DNA of 7,589 bases from Gracilibacteraceae bacterium (GCA_031274335.1 JAISQG010000152.1:1-7589); one strand, 5' to 3'. Positions 1 through 6,569 are shown, counted from the stretch's first letter. Made by a program: numbers and translations. Notes: a model not told the origin generated them from the letters alone.

Positions 1-2
1 TG

Positions 3-503
3 CCGAAGATATTTGCGAAAACGAATATTCACGGCGCGCCGCCGGTCGGCATGCTATGCCTGGTCGCGGGGGATTTGTTGCTCATACTGACGGGCCTGGT
101 CAACACCAGCGGCCTCATCACCATGCTGCTGGCCGGCTCCTGTTTCTGGATCGCCTCGTATATCATCACGCACATCAACGTGCTCGCCCTGCGCCGGCGC
201 TACCCGGAGACCGACCGCAACAAAAAACTCATGTTTTGGGGCATTCCGCAGATTTTGGGCATGATCGGCTCCGTCTTCATGGTTTGGAACATCGCCGAAG
301 GCGACGCTCGCATCCTGATCTACAAAATATTTTTCGTGATGTTCGTGATTCTCGCTGTTTTCGCGGCCATGTGGTCAAAATTCGTCCTGAAAAAACCCTT
401 GTTCGCGCCCGCGCCCATGGACGAGGTGCTTGCGCTTGAATCCCCTGAAACATTGAGCCAGCCTGCCGTCAGGCCTGAACTGGCAGTCAAGCAAAGCCAT
501 TGA
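3..503 (+). CDS. APC-family amino acid/amine permease, C-terminal part (5' end outside window)
   Basis: The frame is open from the left edge to the TGA at 501-503, so the ATG at 51 is internal and not the start. The visible 166 residues begin with PKIFAKTNIHGAPPVG, the short cytoplasmic 'LPxxFAK...H..P' loop that precedes the last membrane helices of APC-superfamily transporters. Four hydrophobic segments follow: about residues 17-34 (MLCLVAGDLLLILTGLVN), 37-62, 80-98 and 108-126. A basic loop (ALRRRYPETDRNKK) separates the second and third. A polar tail of about 35 residues ends the protein. The family imports or exchanges amino acids or amines by ion coupling. The substrate cannot be read from this fragment, and the end does not look like the ethanolamine permease Eat. 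The nearest downstream metabolic gene is the cyclodeaminase-like gene at 1862, which may share its substrate; that link is inference. Family call fairly sure, substrate unknown. Confidence 0.8.
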   Translation, partial: PKIFAKTNIHGAPPVGMLCLVAGDLLLILTGLVNTSGLITMLLAGSCFWIASYIITHINVLALRRRYPETDRNKKLMFWGIPQILGMIGSVFMVWNIAEGDARILIYKIFFVMFVILAVFAAMWSKFVLKKPLFAPAPMDEVLALESPETLSQPAVRPELAVKQSH

Positions 504-538
504 CACCATATTTCTGGATTGCGTCCTCGTTGCAACAT

Positions 539-579
539 CACTGCCTGACGCAAGTTCATCAATTTTTCTTCAGGCAGTG
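539..579. repeat. Inverted repeat with 10-bp perfect arms
   Basis: CACTGCCTGA at 539-548 and its exact complement TCAGGCAGTG at 570-579 enclose a 21-nt AT-rich loop. The self-complementary hexamer TTGCAA occurs just outside on both sides (530-535 and 595-600). No T run directly follows on either strand, so this is a poor intrinsic terminator. It could protect the 3' end of the permease mRNA or be part of a small dispersed repeat together with the palindrome at 604-625. Confidence 0.55.
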
Positions 580-603
580 TGTTTCTGCCGCTCCTTGCAA
601 TGA

Positions 604-640
604 GGGGCGAGGCTAGCCTCGCCCCCTACAATCTTTTTTT
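604..640 (+). terminator. 22-bp perfect GC-rich palindrome followed by a T run; possible terminator or dispersed repeat
   Basis: Positions 604-625 form a perfect palindrome (11-nt half GGGGCGAGGCT), which would fold into a stem of about 9 bp with a 4-nt loop. A run of seven T lies at 634-640, but 8 nt separate it from the stem, further than in a standard intrinsic terminator. It may end transcription of the permease gene. The alternative is that it is a copy of a REP- or MITE-like intergenic element: read on the minus strand it is ATTGTAGGGGGCGAGGCTAG and onward, a style of palindrome that I recall as multi-copy in several bacterial genomes. Confidence 0.45.
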
Positions 641-675
641 CGTTTGAAAATAACTGTCATTGGAAAGGAATTTTT

Positions 676-1317
676 ATGAAACACAGTAAATTTTTTGTAT
701 TGGGTATAGTTGTAATGTTGTCATTTGTATTTGTGGGGTGCGACACCGATCCCGGTGATGCGGGAGCAGGCACTGCTTTTTGGATGCCTGAATACGCCAT
801 CGGCGACACCGGTCCCGGCGGCGGGAAAATCTTCTATATCGACCAAGAGGGCTTTACCAACACCTACGATGGCTCAACCTGCCATTACCTTGAAGTGGCC
901 CCCAGTGCCGGCGAACCATGTACGTGGATCACTCAAGGGTATGACTCAGTAACAGCGAACAATATAATGGCTGATATAAGGGATGAGACGGGATGGGATG
1001 ATGAGAATGTCATCGGAACGGGCCGAAAGAACACCCAGATAATCCTCTCCCATGATCCCACCGCCCCCGCCGCCTATGCTTGCGTCACTTTGAATACCGG
1101 TGACAAGAACGACTGGTTCCTCCCCAGTGAGTATGAGCTGAGTAAACTCCTCTTATGCAGAACCGCTATCGACATAACCGACGAACCCACTTATTGGTCT
1201 TCGTCAGTATATACTTTCTATGAGGCGGAGTATATGGATTTCGCGGGTTCTGTTGGCAACTATAAAGTCGGCGATGTGGACGACTTACACCAGGTCAGGG
1301 CTGTCCGTGCTTTTTAA
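676..1317 (+). CDS. Lipoprotein with Lcl/DUF1566-like C-terminal domain
   Basis: 213 residues, with a good ribosome binding site (GGAAAGGA at 662-669) 6 nt before the ATG. Residues 1-22 form a lipoprotein signal peptide: basic start (MKHSK), hydrophobic core, and lipobox FVGC with Cys22 as the predicted lipidated residue. A short acidic/glycine linker is followed by GDTGPGGGKIFYID (43-56). Next come YLEVAP (71-76), GTGRKNTQ (114-121), DWFLPSEYELSKL (146-158), YWSSS (173-177) and a C-terminal VRAVRAF. This ordered motif set is typical of the Lcl C-terminal/DUF1566 family, which forms compact domains on secreted or surface proteins. Four cysteines besides Cys22 (69, 82, 136, 161) could form disulfides. 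Such lipoproteins are often multi-copy paralogues in treponemes. The molecular role is unknown; an adhesive or binding role is inference. Its upstream part is markedly AT-rich compared with the eut genes. Nothing ties it functionally to its neighbours. Confidence 0.85.
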   Translation: MKHSKFFVLGIVVMLSFVFVGCDTDPGDAGAGTAFWMPEYAIGDTGPGGGKIFYIDQEGFTNTYDGSTCHYLEVAPSAGEPCTWITQGYDSVTANNIMADIRDETGWDDENVIGTGRKNTQIILSHDPTAPAAYACVTLNTGDKNDWFLPSEYELSKLLLCRTAIDITDEPTYWSSSVYTFYEAEYMDFAGSVGNYKVGDVDDLHQVRAVRAF

Positions 1318-1367
1318 AATATGAAAATTTCTCGGAATTAGACGCTCTTTTGGCGGCGTGTTGCTGA

Positions 1368-1610
1368 TTGCCGTATTACAGCGAGGATACAATACCAACC
1401 GGATACGCTTCGGAGAGATCTTTTCTTACCAATTATCTGCCGGCATACCAAGACTGGGCGAATATTCAGAATTTTATGCTTATGCCAGATTTTGAATGGG
1501 TGGAGCCGGGCGAAAATTTCTTCGACAGCAATGCGATTCAGGCGCTCACCTGCAATGTTAAAGCGGCTGTGGTTGACGTCAGAAATTTATTGCCTGACTG
1601 TTTTGTCTGA
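1368..1610 (+). CDS. Short unidentified open frame, possibly the 3' remnant of a lost gene
   Basis: An 80-codon frame opens directly after an in-frame TGA at 1365-1367 and ends at TGA 1608-1610. Its only candidate start is TTG at 1368, and I see no convincing ribosome binding site before it. The protein is acidic and rich in aromatic residues (for example FEWVEPGENFFDSNA near residues 43-57) and reads like the inside of a folded protein, not random translation. It has no signal peptide or membrane segment. I do not recognise the family. Codon choice in the second half looks coding-like. The missing start and lack of a ribosome binding site favour a truncated gene over a functional small protein. 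A real gene with an unusual start is still possible. Confidence 0.3.
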   Translation: MPYYSEDTIPTGYASERSFLTNYLPAYQDWANIQNFMLMPDFEWVEPGENFFDSNAIQALTCNVKAAVVDVRNLLPDCFV

Positions 1611-1769
1611 CGACGGACGCATAATATACAAAGGCCAAGAATTCAGCGGATAGGGAATATGTCTCGCCTGTTCCGATTTTTACAATATTGCTGAAATGTT
1701 TCATGGTATTATTTTTGTGACAAAGATGTCGGGCTGCTAGGAATTGGCACGAAATAAAGTGTACAGATT
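1611..1769 (+). promoter_or_regulatory. Non-coding leader region upstream of the cyclodeaminase-like gene
   Basis: No gene is seen here. A weak sigma70-like pair is present: TTGTCT (1603-1608), 16 nt, TATACA (1625-1630), 4 of 6 matches in each box. If used, it would give a leader of roughly 225 nt before the ATG at 1862 and place the terminator at 1770-1810 inside that leader. A perfect 12-nt palindrome TGAAATGTTTCA (1692-1703) and a short GACA/TGTC hairpin (1719-1730) also occur here. The first could be an operator half-site pair, but neither matches a regulator that I can name. I saw no known riboswitch core. Confidence 0.25.
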
Positions 1770-1815
1770 GCGCCGAATTTTGCGATCTGCTAGAAGTTCG
1801 GCGTTTTTTTGTTTT
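1770..1815 (+). terminator. Intrinsic terminator, possibly an attenuator in the leader of the downstream gene
   Basis: CGCCGAA (1771-1777) pairs exactly with TTCGGCG (1797-1803). The stem extends inward by two A-T pairs and two G-T wobbles (1778-1781 with 1793-1796), leaving an 11-nt loop. Seven T (1804-1810), a G and five more T follow immediately. This is a textbook Rho-independent terminator on the plus strand. It ends about 50 nt before the cyclodeaminase-like ATG, with no obvious promoter between it and that start. It therefore either closes transcription from upstream or acts as a conditional attenuator. Confidence 0.75.
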
Positions 1816-1861
1816 TGCTTCGGGCCGTCAGCCAAATATTACAGCGACAGGAGGAGTTACT

Positions 1862-3013
1862 ATGTCCAGCCCAAGAATCGATTTTCTGTATCTCAGCGAA
1901 CCGGATATGATCAAAGCCGGCGTGACCGACATGAAAGCCTGCGTGGAGGCGATCGAGGAGATGTTCCGCCTGATGAAACTCGGTGATTACCGCATGGCGG
2001 GCGCGAACGGGAATTCCCACGGCGCGATGGTCAATTTCCCCGCCGAGTCGGAGTTCCCGAACATGCCAACGGACGGGCCGGACCGGCGGTTCATGGCCAT
2101 GCCCGCGTATTTGGGCGGCCGGTTTGACATGGCCGGCATGAAGTGGTACGGCTCAAATGTCGAGAACAGGAAAAAGGGCCTCCCCCGCTCCATTCTCATG
2201 CTCGTTCTCAACGACAAAGACACGGGGGCGCCTGTGGCCTTCATGTCCGCGAACCTCCTTTCCGCCTACCGCACGGGCGCGGTGCCCGGTGTGGGCTTCA
2301 AGTATTTCGCGCCGGAGAACGCAAAGACAGCGGGCATCATCGGGCCCGGCGTGATGAGCAGAACGGCTTTTGACGCCATTATGACTACCCGTCCGAGCGT
2401 AACAAGCCTGAAAATCAAGGGCTCGTCTCCCGAATCCCTTTCCGTCAAACAGTTTGTGAAATATGTCCGCGCCAACTACCCGACGGTCACGGACATCACC
2501 GTCGTCAATACGTATGAGGAAGCCGTGCGGGACAGCGACATTGTGGAAATCGCCACCTCCGGCCCCATGGGGAATCCCAGCACGTATCCCTATATTGACG
2601 AAAAATGGATCAAGCCCGGCGCTATCGTCGCCTGTCCCGCCGCCGCCCGCTTTGACGATGATTTTATCATCAATCGGGCCCGCAACGTGGCCGACAATGT
2701 CATGCTGTATGAGGCGTGGCACGATGAATTCTATTTTCCAGAATCCCCCGCCTATAACGTAATCCCAATTCCGGCCGTGCACATGGAGGCTCTTATCCAT
2801 GAGGGCAAAATGAAGAAGGAGCGGCTGGACGATTTGGGCGATGTGCTCGTCGGCAAGGTGCCGGTTCACCGCAACGAAAACGAAATCACCATCTACTCCG
2901 TCGGTGGTATGCCGACAGAGGACGTGGCTTGGGGCACGGTGGTATACCGCAATGCCTTAAAACTCGGACTCGGCACAAAGCTGAACCTGTGGGACAAACC
3001 GGAGCTTGCTTAG
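1862..3013 (+). CDS. Ornithine cyclodeaminase/mu-crystallin superfamily protein of the 'tyramine oxidase subunit B' type
   Basis: 383 residues, complete, with a strong ribosome binding site (AGGAGG at 1849-1854, 7 nt before the ATG). The N-terminal part carries FLYLSEPDMIKAGVTDM, then RRFMAMPAYLGGRF (75-88) and KWYGSNVENRKKGLPRS (94-110). LSAYRTGA (133-140) is the superfamily's conserved substrate-loop motif. The Rossmann dinucleotide-binding turn is AGIIGPGVMS (157-166), followed by AVRDSDIV (221-228), KPGA (251-254), DLGDVLVGK (324-332) and SVGGMPTEDVAWGT (346-359). All lie in the order expected for NAD(P)-dependent cyclodeaminases and imine/amino-acid dehydrogenases. The overall sequence closely matches what I remember of proteins named tyramine oxidase subunit B. 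That name is poorly supported as a function, and no amine oxidase partner is in the window. A cytosolic NAD-linked enzyme acting on an amino acid, imine or amine is likely; the substrate is unknown. It converges with eutC, 8 bp away. Confidence 0.87.
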   Translation: MSSPRIDFLYLSEPDMIKAGVTDMKACVEAIEEMFRLMKLGDYRMAGANGNSHGAMVNFPAESEFPNMPTDGPDRRFMAMPAYLGGRFDMAGMKWYGSNVENRKKGLPRSILMLVLNDKDTGAPVAFMSANLLSAYRTGAVPGVGFKYFAPENAKTAGIIGPGVMSRTAFDAIMTTRPSVTSLKIKGSSPESLSVKQFVKYVRANYPTVTDITVVNTYEEAVRDSDIVEIATSGPMGNPSTYPYIDEKWIKPGAIVACPAAARFDDDFIINRARNVADNVMLYEAWHDEFYFPESPAYNVIPIPAVHMEALIHEGKMKKERLDDLGDVLVGKVPVHRNENEITIYSVGGMPTEDVAWGTVVYRNALKLGLGTKLNLWDKPELA

Positions 3014-3021
3014 GAAACCCC

Positions 3022-3804
3022 TCACAATTCCAGCGCCACGCCGGAAAGCTTCTGTTCCAGTATCCGCGTCATGACTTCCGCGATTTGCGCGCCGGCCTCG
3101 ACCGGCGGCAGGCCGCCGGCGTGAATGTTGGAGACCACGGTGCGCCATGATTCCGGCCGGCCGGGATCGGGGCGGTACGCCATATAAGCGCTCATGGATT
3201 CGGCACAAACGAGTCCGGGGCGCTCGCCGATCAGCAGGCATACCGCCTCCGCCCGGACGAGCGGGGCCAAATCGTCCATCACGCCTACGCGGCAGTATTT
3301 GATGAACGGGATGGGCCCGGTCTCGATGCCGGCCAGGGCCAGACCCTGCTGCAGCGTTAATATCACATCGGCGGCGTTGGCGCAAATGGCCGCGGACGAT
3401 AAGCCGTCGCCAACGGCCAGCAAAACCCGCGCGTCATGCGCCAGCTTCCCGGCGTACAGCTCCCGCGTCTCGCCTGAGAGGCGGCGACCCAGGTCGGGGC
3501 GGCGCAAATAAACCTCCCGGTCCGCGCATTGGGTGCTGCCCGCCAAAAAACCGCAGGCCGCGATAAAGTCCGCGGGGACATCCGTGTTCACGGCGTCGCG
3601 CGCGCCGGCCCAATCGGCGCGGAAGCGCAGCATGCTCTGCGTCGCGTAGCGTGTGCCCGCGCGCCACACCCCCAGCCGGGCGCTCGTGGCGGCTTGGAGG
3701 CGCAAATACCCCTCCGCGTCCGCGGGCCGGGGCACGGCAAACCAGTCGCGCGCTTGCCCCTCGGATATGTCGGGAATCATTTCGCCCGGTATTTTCTCCG
3801 TCAT
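3022..3804 (-). CDS. eutC: Ethanolamine ammonia-lyase small subunit EutC, short N-terminus
   Basis: 260 residues from the ATG at 3804. EutC pairs with EutB in the cobalamin-dependent lyase that converts ethanolamine to acetaldehyde and ammonia, and contributes to the B12-binding interface. Recognisable blocks are ARLGVWRAGTRYATQSMLRF (42-61), YLRRPDLGRRL (99-109), GDGLSSAAI (132-140), GPIPFIKYCRVGVMDD (163-178), LIGERPGL (191-198), ESMSAYMAYRP (202-212), SNIHAGGLPPVEA (225-237) and EQKLSGV (250-256). The start at 3804 is preferred because GGAGGG (minus strand, 3811-3816) sits 6 nt before it. An alternative ATG at 3810 gives an ATGA overlap with the eutB stop but would abut the ribosome binding site. 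Enteric EutC is about 295 residues; the difference is almost wholly at the N-terminus, where the microcompartment-targeting helix would be. Last gene of the operon. Confidence 0.95.
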   Translation of the reverse strand: MTEKIPGEMIPDISEGQARDWFAVPRPADAEGYLRLQAATSARLGVWRAGTRYATQSMLRFRADWAGARDAVNTDVPADFIAACGFLAGSTQCADREVYLRRPDLGRRLSGETRELYAGKLAHDARVLLAVGDGLSSAAICANAADVILTLQQGLALAGIETGPIPFIKYCRVGVMDDLAPLVRAEAVCLLIGERPGLVCAESMSAYMAYRPDPGRPESWRTVVSNIHAGGLPPVEAGAQIAEVMTRILEQKLSGVALEL

Positions 3805-3806
3805 CT

Positions 3807-5177
3807 TCATCCCTCCAAAAACACCGACGCGTCGCCGAAACGCTCCGCCGGCCTGCCGTCGGGCGCAATAAGCTCCATGCGCACCAGCCAGTCCTGAAAC
3901 TCGGGAATCGCGGTTTTGCCGTACAGCAGCCGCAGGGTGTGCGCATCGTGGTACCCGGTGGACTGGTAATTGAGCATGATGTCGTCGCCGTGGGGCAGGC
4001 CCATCACATAGCTGCAGCCCGCGGACACCAGGAGCATGGCCAGATTTTCCAGGTCGTTCTGGTCGGCGCGCATATGGTTGGTGTAACAGGCGTCGCAACC
4101 CATGGGCAGGCCCGTCAGCTTGCCCATGAAATGATCCTCCAGCCCCGCCCGGATGACCTGGCGCGCGTCATACAGGTATTCGGGCCCGATGAAGCCGACG
4201 ACCGTATTGACGAGAAAAGGATGAAAAGGCTTGGCGAAGCCGTAGCAGCGCGCTTCCATCGTGAGCTGATCCGCGCCGTGGTGGGCGCCGCTGGACAATT
4301 CGGAGCCCTGCCCCGTTTCAAAATACAGCACATCCGGCCCCCGGCCCGTGCCGCGCTCGCGGAGCAGGGCCAGCGCCTCGCGCACATGCTCCGCTGTAAA
4401 CCCGAACGCCTCATTGCCTTTTTCGCTGCCGGCGATGGACTGAAAAATCAGATCGGTGGGCGCGCCGGCGCGGATGGCAGCCAGCTGCGTCGTGATATGG
4501 GCGAGCACGCAGATCTGGGTCGGAATTTCCCAGCGCCTTTTCACTTCGTCAAACAGGCTCAGAATCCGGGTGATGCCGGCGACGCTGTCCACAACGGGAT
4601 TCAAGCCGATCACCGCGTCACCCGCGCCGTAGGCGAGACCTTCGTACAGCGAGGCCCGGATGCCCTCGATGCTGTCCGCCGGGTGATTCGGCTGCAGCCG
4701 CGCGGCAAAAACGCCGTCGCCGCCGATGGTTGTGTTGCACGTCGCCGTAACGCGCAATTTTTGGGCTGCGACGACTAAATCCATATTGCTCATCAGCTTC
4801 GTCACCGCGGCGATGACTTCGGCCGTCAACCCGCGGGAAAGCTCCGTCAGCGCGGCGGGCGGCGTGGCCGTGTCCAGGATGAACTCGCGCAGCTCGGCCA
4901 GCGACCAGCCGCGGATGCGCGCGTAAACGCTTTCGTCCACATGGTCCTGGATCAACCGGGTTACTTCGTCCTGCTCATACGGCACGGCCGGCGCTTCGCG
5001 CAAATCACTGACCAGGGCGTGGGCGAGAACGATTTTGGCGGCGACGCGCTCTTGTTCCGAGCGCGCGGCAATCCCCGCCAGGCTGTCGCCGGATTTTTCC
5101 TCGTTCGCTTTAGCCAAAAGGTCCTTCACATCATTGAATTGGTATATTTTCCCATATAGCCGTGTTTTTAAAAGCAT
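3807..5177 (-). CDS. eutB: Ethanolamine ammonia-lyase large subunit EutB
   Basis: 456 residues, full length (the enteric protein is about 453). This is the catalytic TIM-barrel subunit, which binds ethanolamine and, with EutC, adenosylcobalamin, and releases acetaldehyde and ammonia by a radical mechanism. Family blocks run from end to end: YGKIYQFNDVKDLLAKANE (8-26), TRLIQD (73-78), ARLQPN (159-164), GDAVIGLNPV (186-195), YFETGQGSELSSGAHHGADQ (285-304), FIGPEYLY (329-336), GLEDHFMGKL (345-354), MGCDACYTNH (359-368) and GDDIMLNYQ. The residues known to contact substrate in the E. coli enzyme are present at the same numbers: Arg160, Gln162, Asn193, Glu287 and Asp362. The enzyme should therefore be active. 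Translation starts at ATG 5177 with AGGAG (minus strand, 5184-5188) 6 nt upstream. That site overlaps the eutA stop codon, which suggests coupled translation. The stop lies 2 nt before the eutC start. Confidence 0.97.
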   Translation of the reverse strand: MLLKTRLYGKIYQFNDVKDLLAKANEEKSGDSLAGIAARSEQERVAAKIVLAHALVSDLREAPAVPYEQDEVTRLIQDHVDESVYARIRGWSLAELREFILDTATPPAALTELSRGLTAEVIAAVTKLMSNMDLVVAAQKLRVTATCNTTIGGDGVFAARLQPNHPADSIEGIRASLYEGLAYGAGDAVIGLNPVVDSVAGITRILSLFDEVKRRWEIPTQICVLAHITTQLAAIRAGAPTDLIFQSIAGSEKGNEAFGFTAEHVREALALLRERGTGRGPDVLYFETGQGSELSSGAHHGADQLTMEARCYGFAKPFHPFLVNTVVGFIGPEYLYDARQVIRAGLEDHFMGKLTGLPMGCDACYTNHMRADQNDLENLAMLLVSAGCSYVMGLPHGDDIMLNYQSTGYHDAHTLRLLYGKTAIPEFQDWLVRMELIAPDGRPAERFGDASVFLEG

Positions 5178-5186
5178 GGTTTACTC

Positions 5187-6569
5187 CTATCCGAAAATCA
5201 GCGTCTTGACCACCACGGGCAGGGCGCTGCCGTCGCCGGCCGGAAGGCCGATGTCGATGTAATCCCCGCTGTCCGCCGCGACGGAGTCCAGGCAAATGAG
5301 CGGGAACGCGCCGCGACTCACAGCGCGGATGGCCTGGCCCAGGGCTTTGGCCATATCGTTTTCGCAGACGGCGACGAGCGGGACGCCCTCCGCCGCCCGC
5401 CCGCCGTGCCAAGCGCAAAGCTCGGCGGCCAGCAGCTGGATGTCCTGATATGAGGGGTTTTTCATGTCTTGGATGATAACGGCGACGGGGGTATCTCCGT
5501 CCCCGTACAACGCGCTTTCGGCCCGGCGGGCCCAATTCACGGCCGGCAGGTTGCGGAGCGGCAGCTGTTCCCGGCTATAGGCGATGGTGCTGCCGCTTAT
5601 GGCTGTGCTATGCGCTCCCGCTCCGACGACTGTCGCCCGGATCGTCTCCCGCGGAGACTCAGGCCGGAACGCTTGCGGAATACGCGATTTCCGTATCTCC
5701 TCTCCGAGCAGAAGGCCGATGTCGCCGTAACGATACGGATCGCCGCCGCCGGGCGGGCGGTAAATCACGTCGGCGACGCCGCCGGAAAAGGTGACACAGG
5801 CACCGGGCGGCGGCGGGGCGATGTCCCTGCCGTCGGTCAGAAATTCCGGATATGCTTTGGATTTTTCGCGCAGCCCCAGGCCCATTTCCAGAATTTCCGC
5901 CATGGCGCGCGCCGCGCGACGCAACGCCGCGGCGTCCGCCCGGCCGACGCGCAGGGGGATGCCGCTCCATTTGCACAGGCGCGCGATTTTCGGCGCGATG
6001 TATTCGATTTGGCCGGCCGGATCAACCCGGATCAGGCGGCCGCCGATGTCGAAGCAGCCTGATTCCCGCAGTTCGCCGCCGGAGTATAAGGCGTAATTGG
6101 ATGTGCCGCCGCCGATGTCCAGATTGAAGGCGGAGCCGCGCGCCACGGACAATTCGTCCGCACCGGCGCCGCGTGCCGCCAGCACGCTTTCGAGCGCGGG
6201 ACCCGCCGCCGCCACCACGAAATCTCCCGCGAACCGCGCGAGCAATTGCGCCACTTTTTCCGCGTTGCGCTTGTGCGCGCTCTCCCCCGTGATAATAACC
6301 GCGCCGGTGTCCACCATGCCGCCGCTTATGCCGGCGGCGCGGTATTCGGCCGCCACGATGCCGCATACCGCTTCCATGTCGATTTCCGTCTCCGATTCCA
6401 GCGGCGTGAAGAAAATATTCCCGCGGTAAACGGTTTCTCTGGCCGCGATTTTTATGGCCGGAACAACCGTTGAACCGCTCGCGTTTTCCAACATGAGGCG
6501 TGAGACAAAAATCTGCGTCGTCGTGGTGCCGACGTCTATGCCCACGCTGAGCAGGCTCTCTTTTCTCAC
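5187..6569 (-). CDS. eutA: Ethanolamine ammonia-lyase reactivating factor EutA
   Basis: 460 residues. EutA is an ASKHA-fold ATPase-type chaperone that exchanges damaged cobalamin from inactivated EutBC for fresh adenosylcobalamin. The N-terminal nucleotide-binding motif is GIDVGTTTTQIF (10-21). GAVIITGESAHKRN (89-102) and GDFVVAAAGPALESVLA (115-131) follow, then the second phosphate motif LDIGGGTSNYALY (150-162), FDIGGRLI (173-180), FSGGVADV (261-268), GDIGLLLGE (282-290), VVGAGAHSTAISGSTI (314-329), QLPLRNLP (335-342) and DYIDIGLP (436-443). These match the enteric protein along its length. The start is GTG at 6569, whose first bases overlap the stop of the amt-PII gene (GTGA). Only a weak GGAAG lies upstream, so translation probably depends on ribosomes ending the previous gene. 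Stop TAG at 5187-5189. Confidence 0.95.
   Translation of the reverse strand: MRKESLLSVGIDVGTTTTQIFVSRLMLENASGSTVVPAIKIAARETVYRGNIFFTPLESETEIDMEAVCGIVAAEYRAAGISGGMVDTGAVIITGESAHKRNAEKVAQLLARFAGDFVVAAAGPALESVLAARGAGADELSVARGSAFNLDIGGGTSNYALYSGGELRESGCFDIGGRLIRVDPAGQIEYIAPKIARLCKWSGIPLRVGRADAAALRRAARAMAEILEMGLGLREKSKAYPEFLTDGRDIAPPPPGACVTFSGGVADVIYRPPGGGDPYRYGDIGLLLGEEIRKSRIPQAFRPESPRETIRATVVGAGAHSTAISGSTIAYSREQLPLRNLPAVNWARRAESALYGDGDTPVAVIIQDMKNPSYQDIQLLAAELCAWHGGRAAEGVPLVAVCENDMAKALGQAIRAVSRGAFPLICLDSVAADSGDYIDIGLPAGDGSALPVVVKTLIFG

Noticed and set aside
1692..1703. TGAAATGTTTCA as a CcpA cre site
   Set aside because: It is 12 nt long and lacks the central CG spacing of the 14-nt cre consensus; kept only as an unnamed palindrome.
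1744..1771. Sigma54-like promoter: TTGGCACG at 1744-1751 is a perfect -24 box
   Set aside because: The matching GC of a -12 box is not at the required spacing (AAAG is found there); the nearest TTGC (1768-1771) is far too distant.
1611..1861. Adenosylcobalamin riboswitch or T-box in the leader
   Set aside because: No B12-box-like GCCACTG core and no T-box AGGGTGG-type motif could be found.
2153..2869. Minus-strand open frame of 238 codons antisense to the cyclodeaminase-like gene
   Set aside because: His/Gly/Arg-rich translation without recognisable domains; the plus-strand gene matches a known family throughout.
3805..4098. Upstream extension of the eutC frame inside eutB
   Set aside because: The extension translates to Arg/Pro-rich sequence unlike EutC, and family similarity begins only after the ATG at 3804/3810.
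3651..4778. Long plus-strand open frame of 375 codons antisense to eutC and eutB
   Set aside because: It is rich in Arg, Pro and Ala, shows no family motifs, and mirrors the high-GC codon pattern of the eut genes, which are unmistakable on the other strand.
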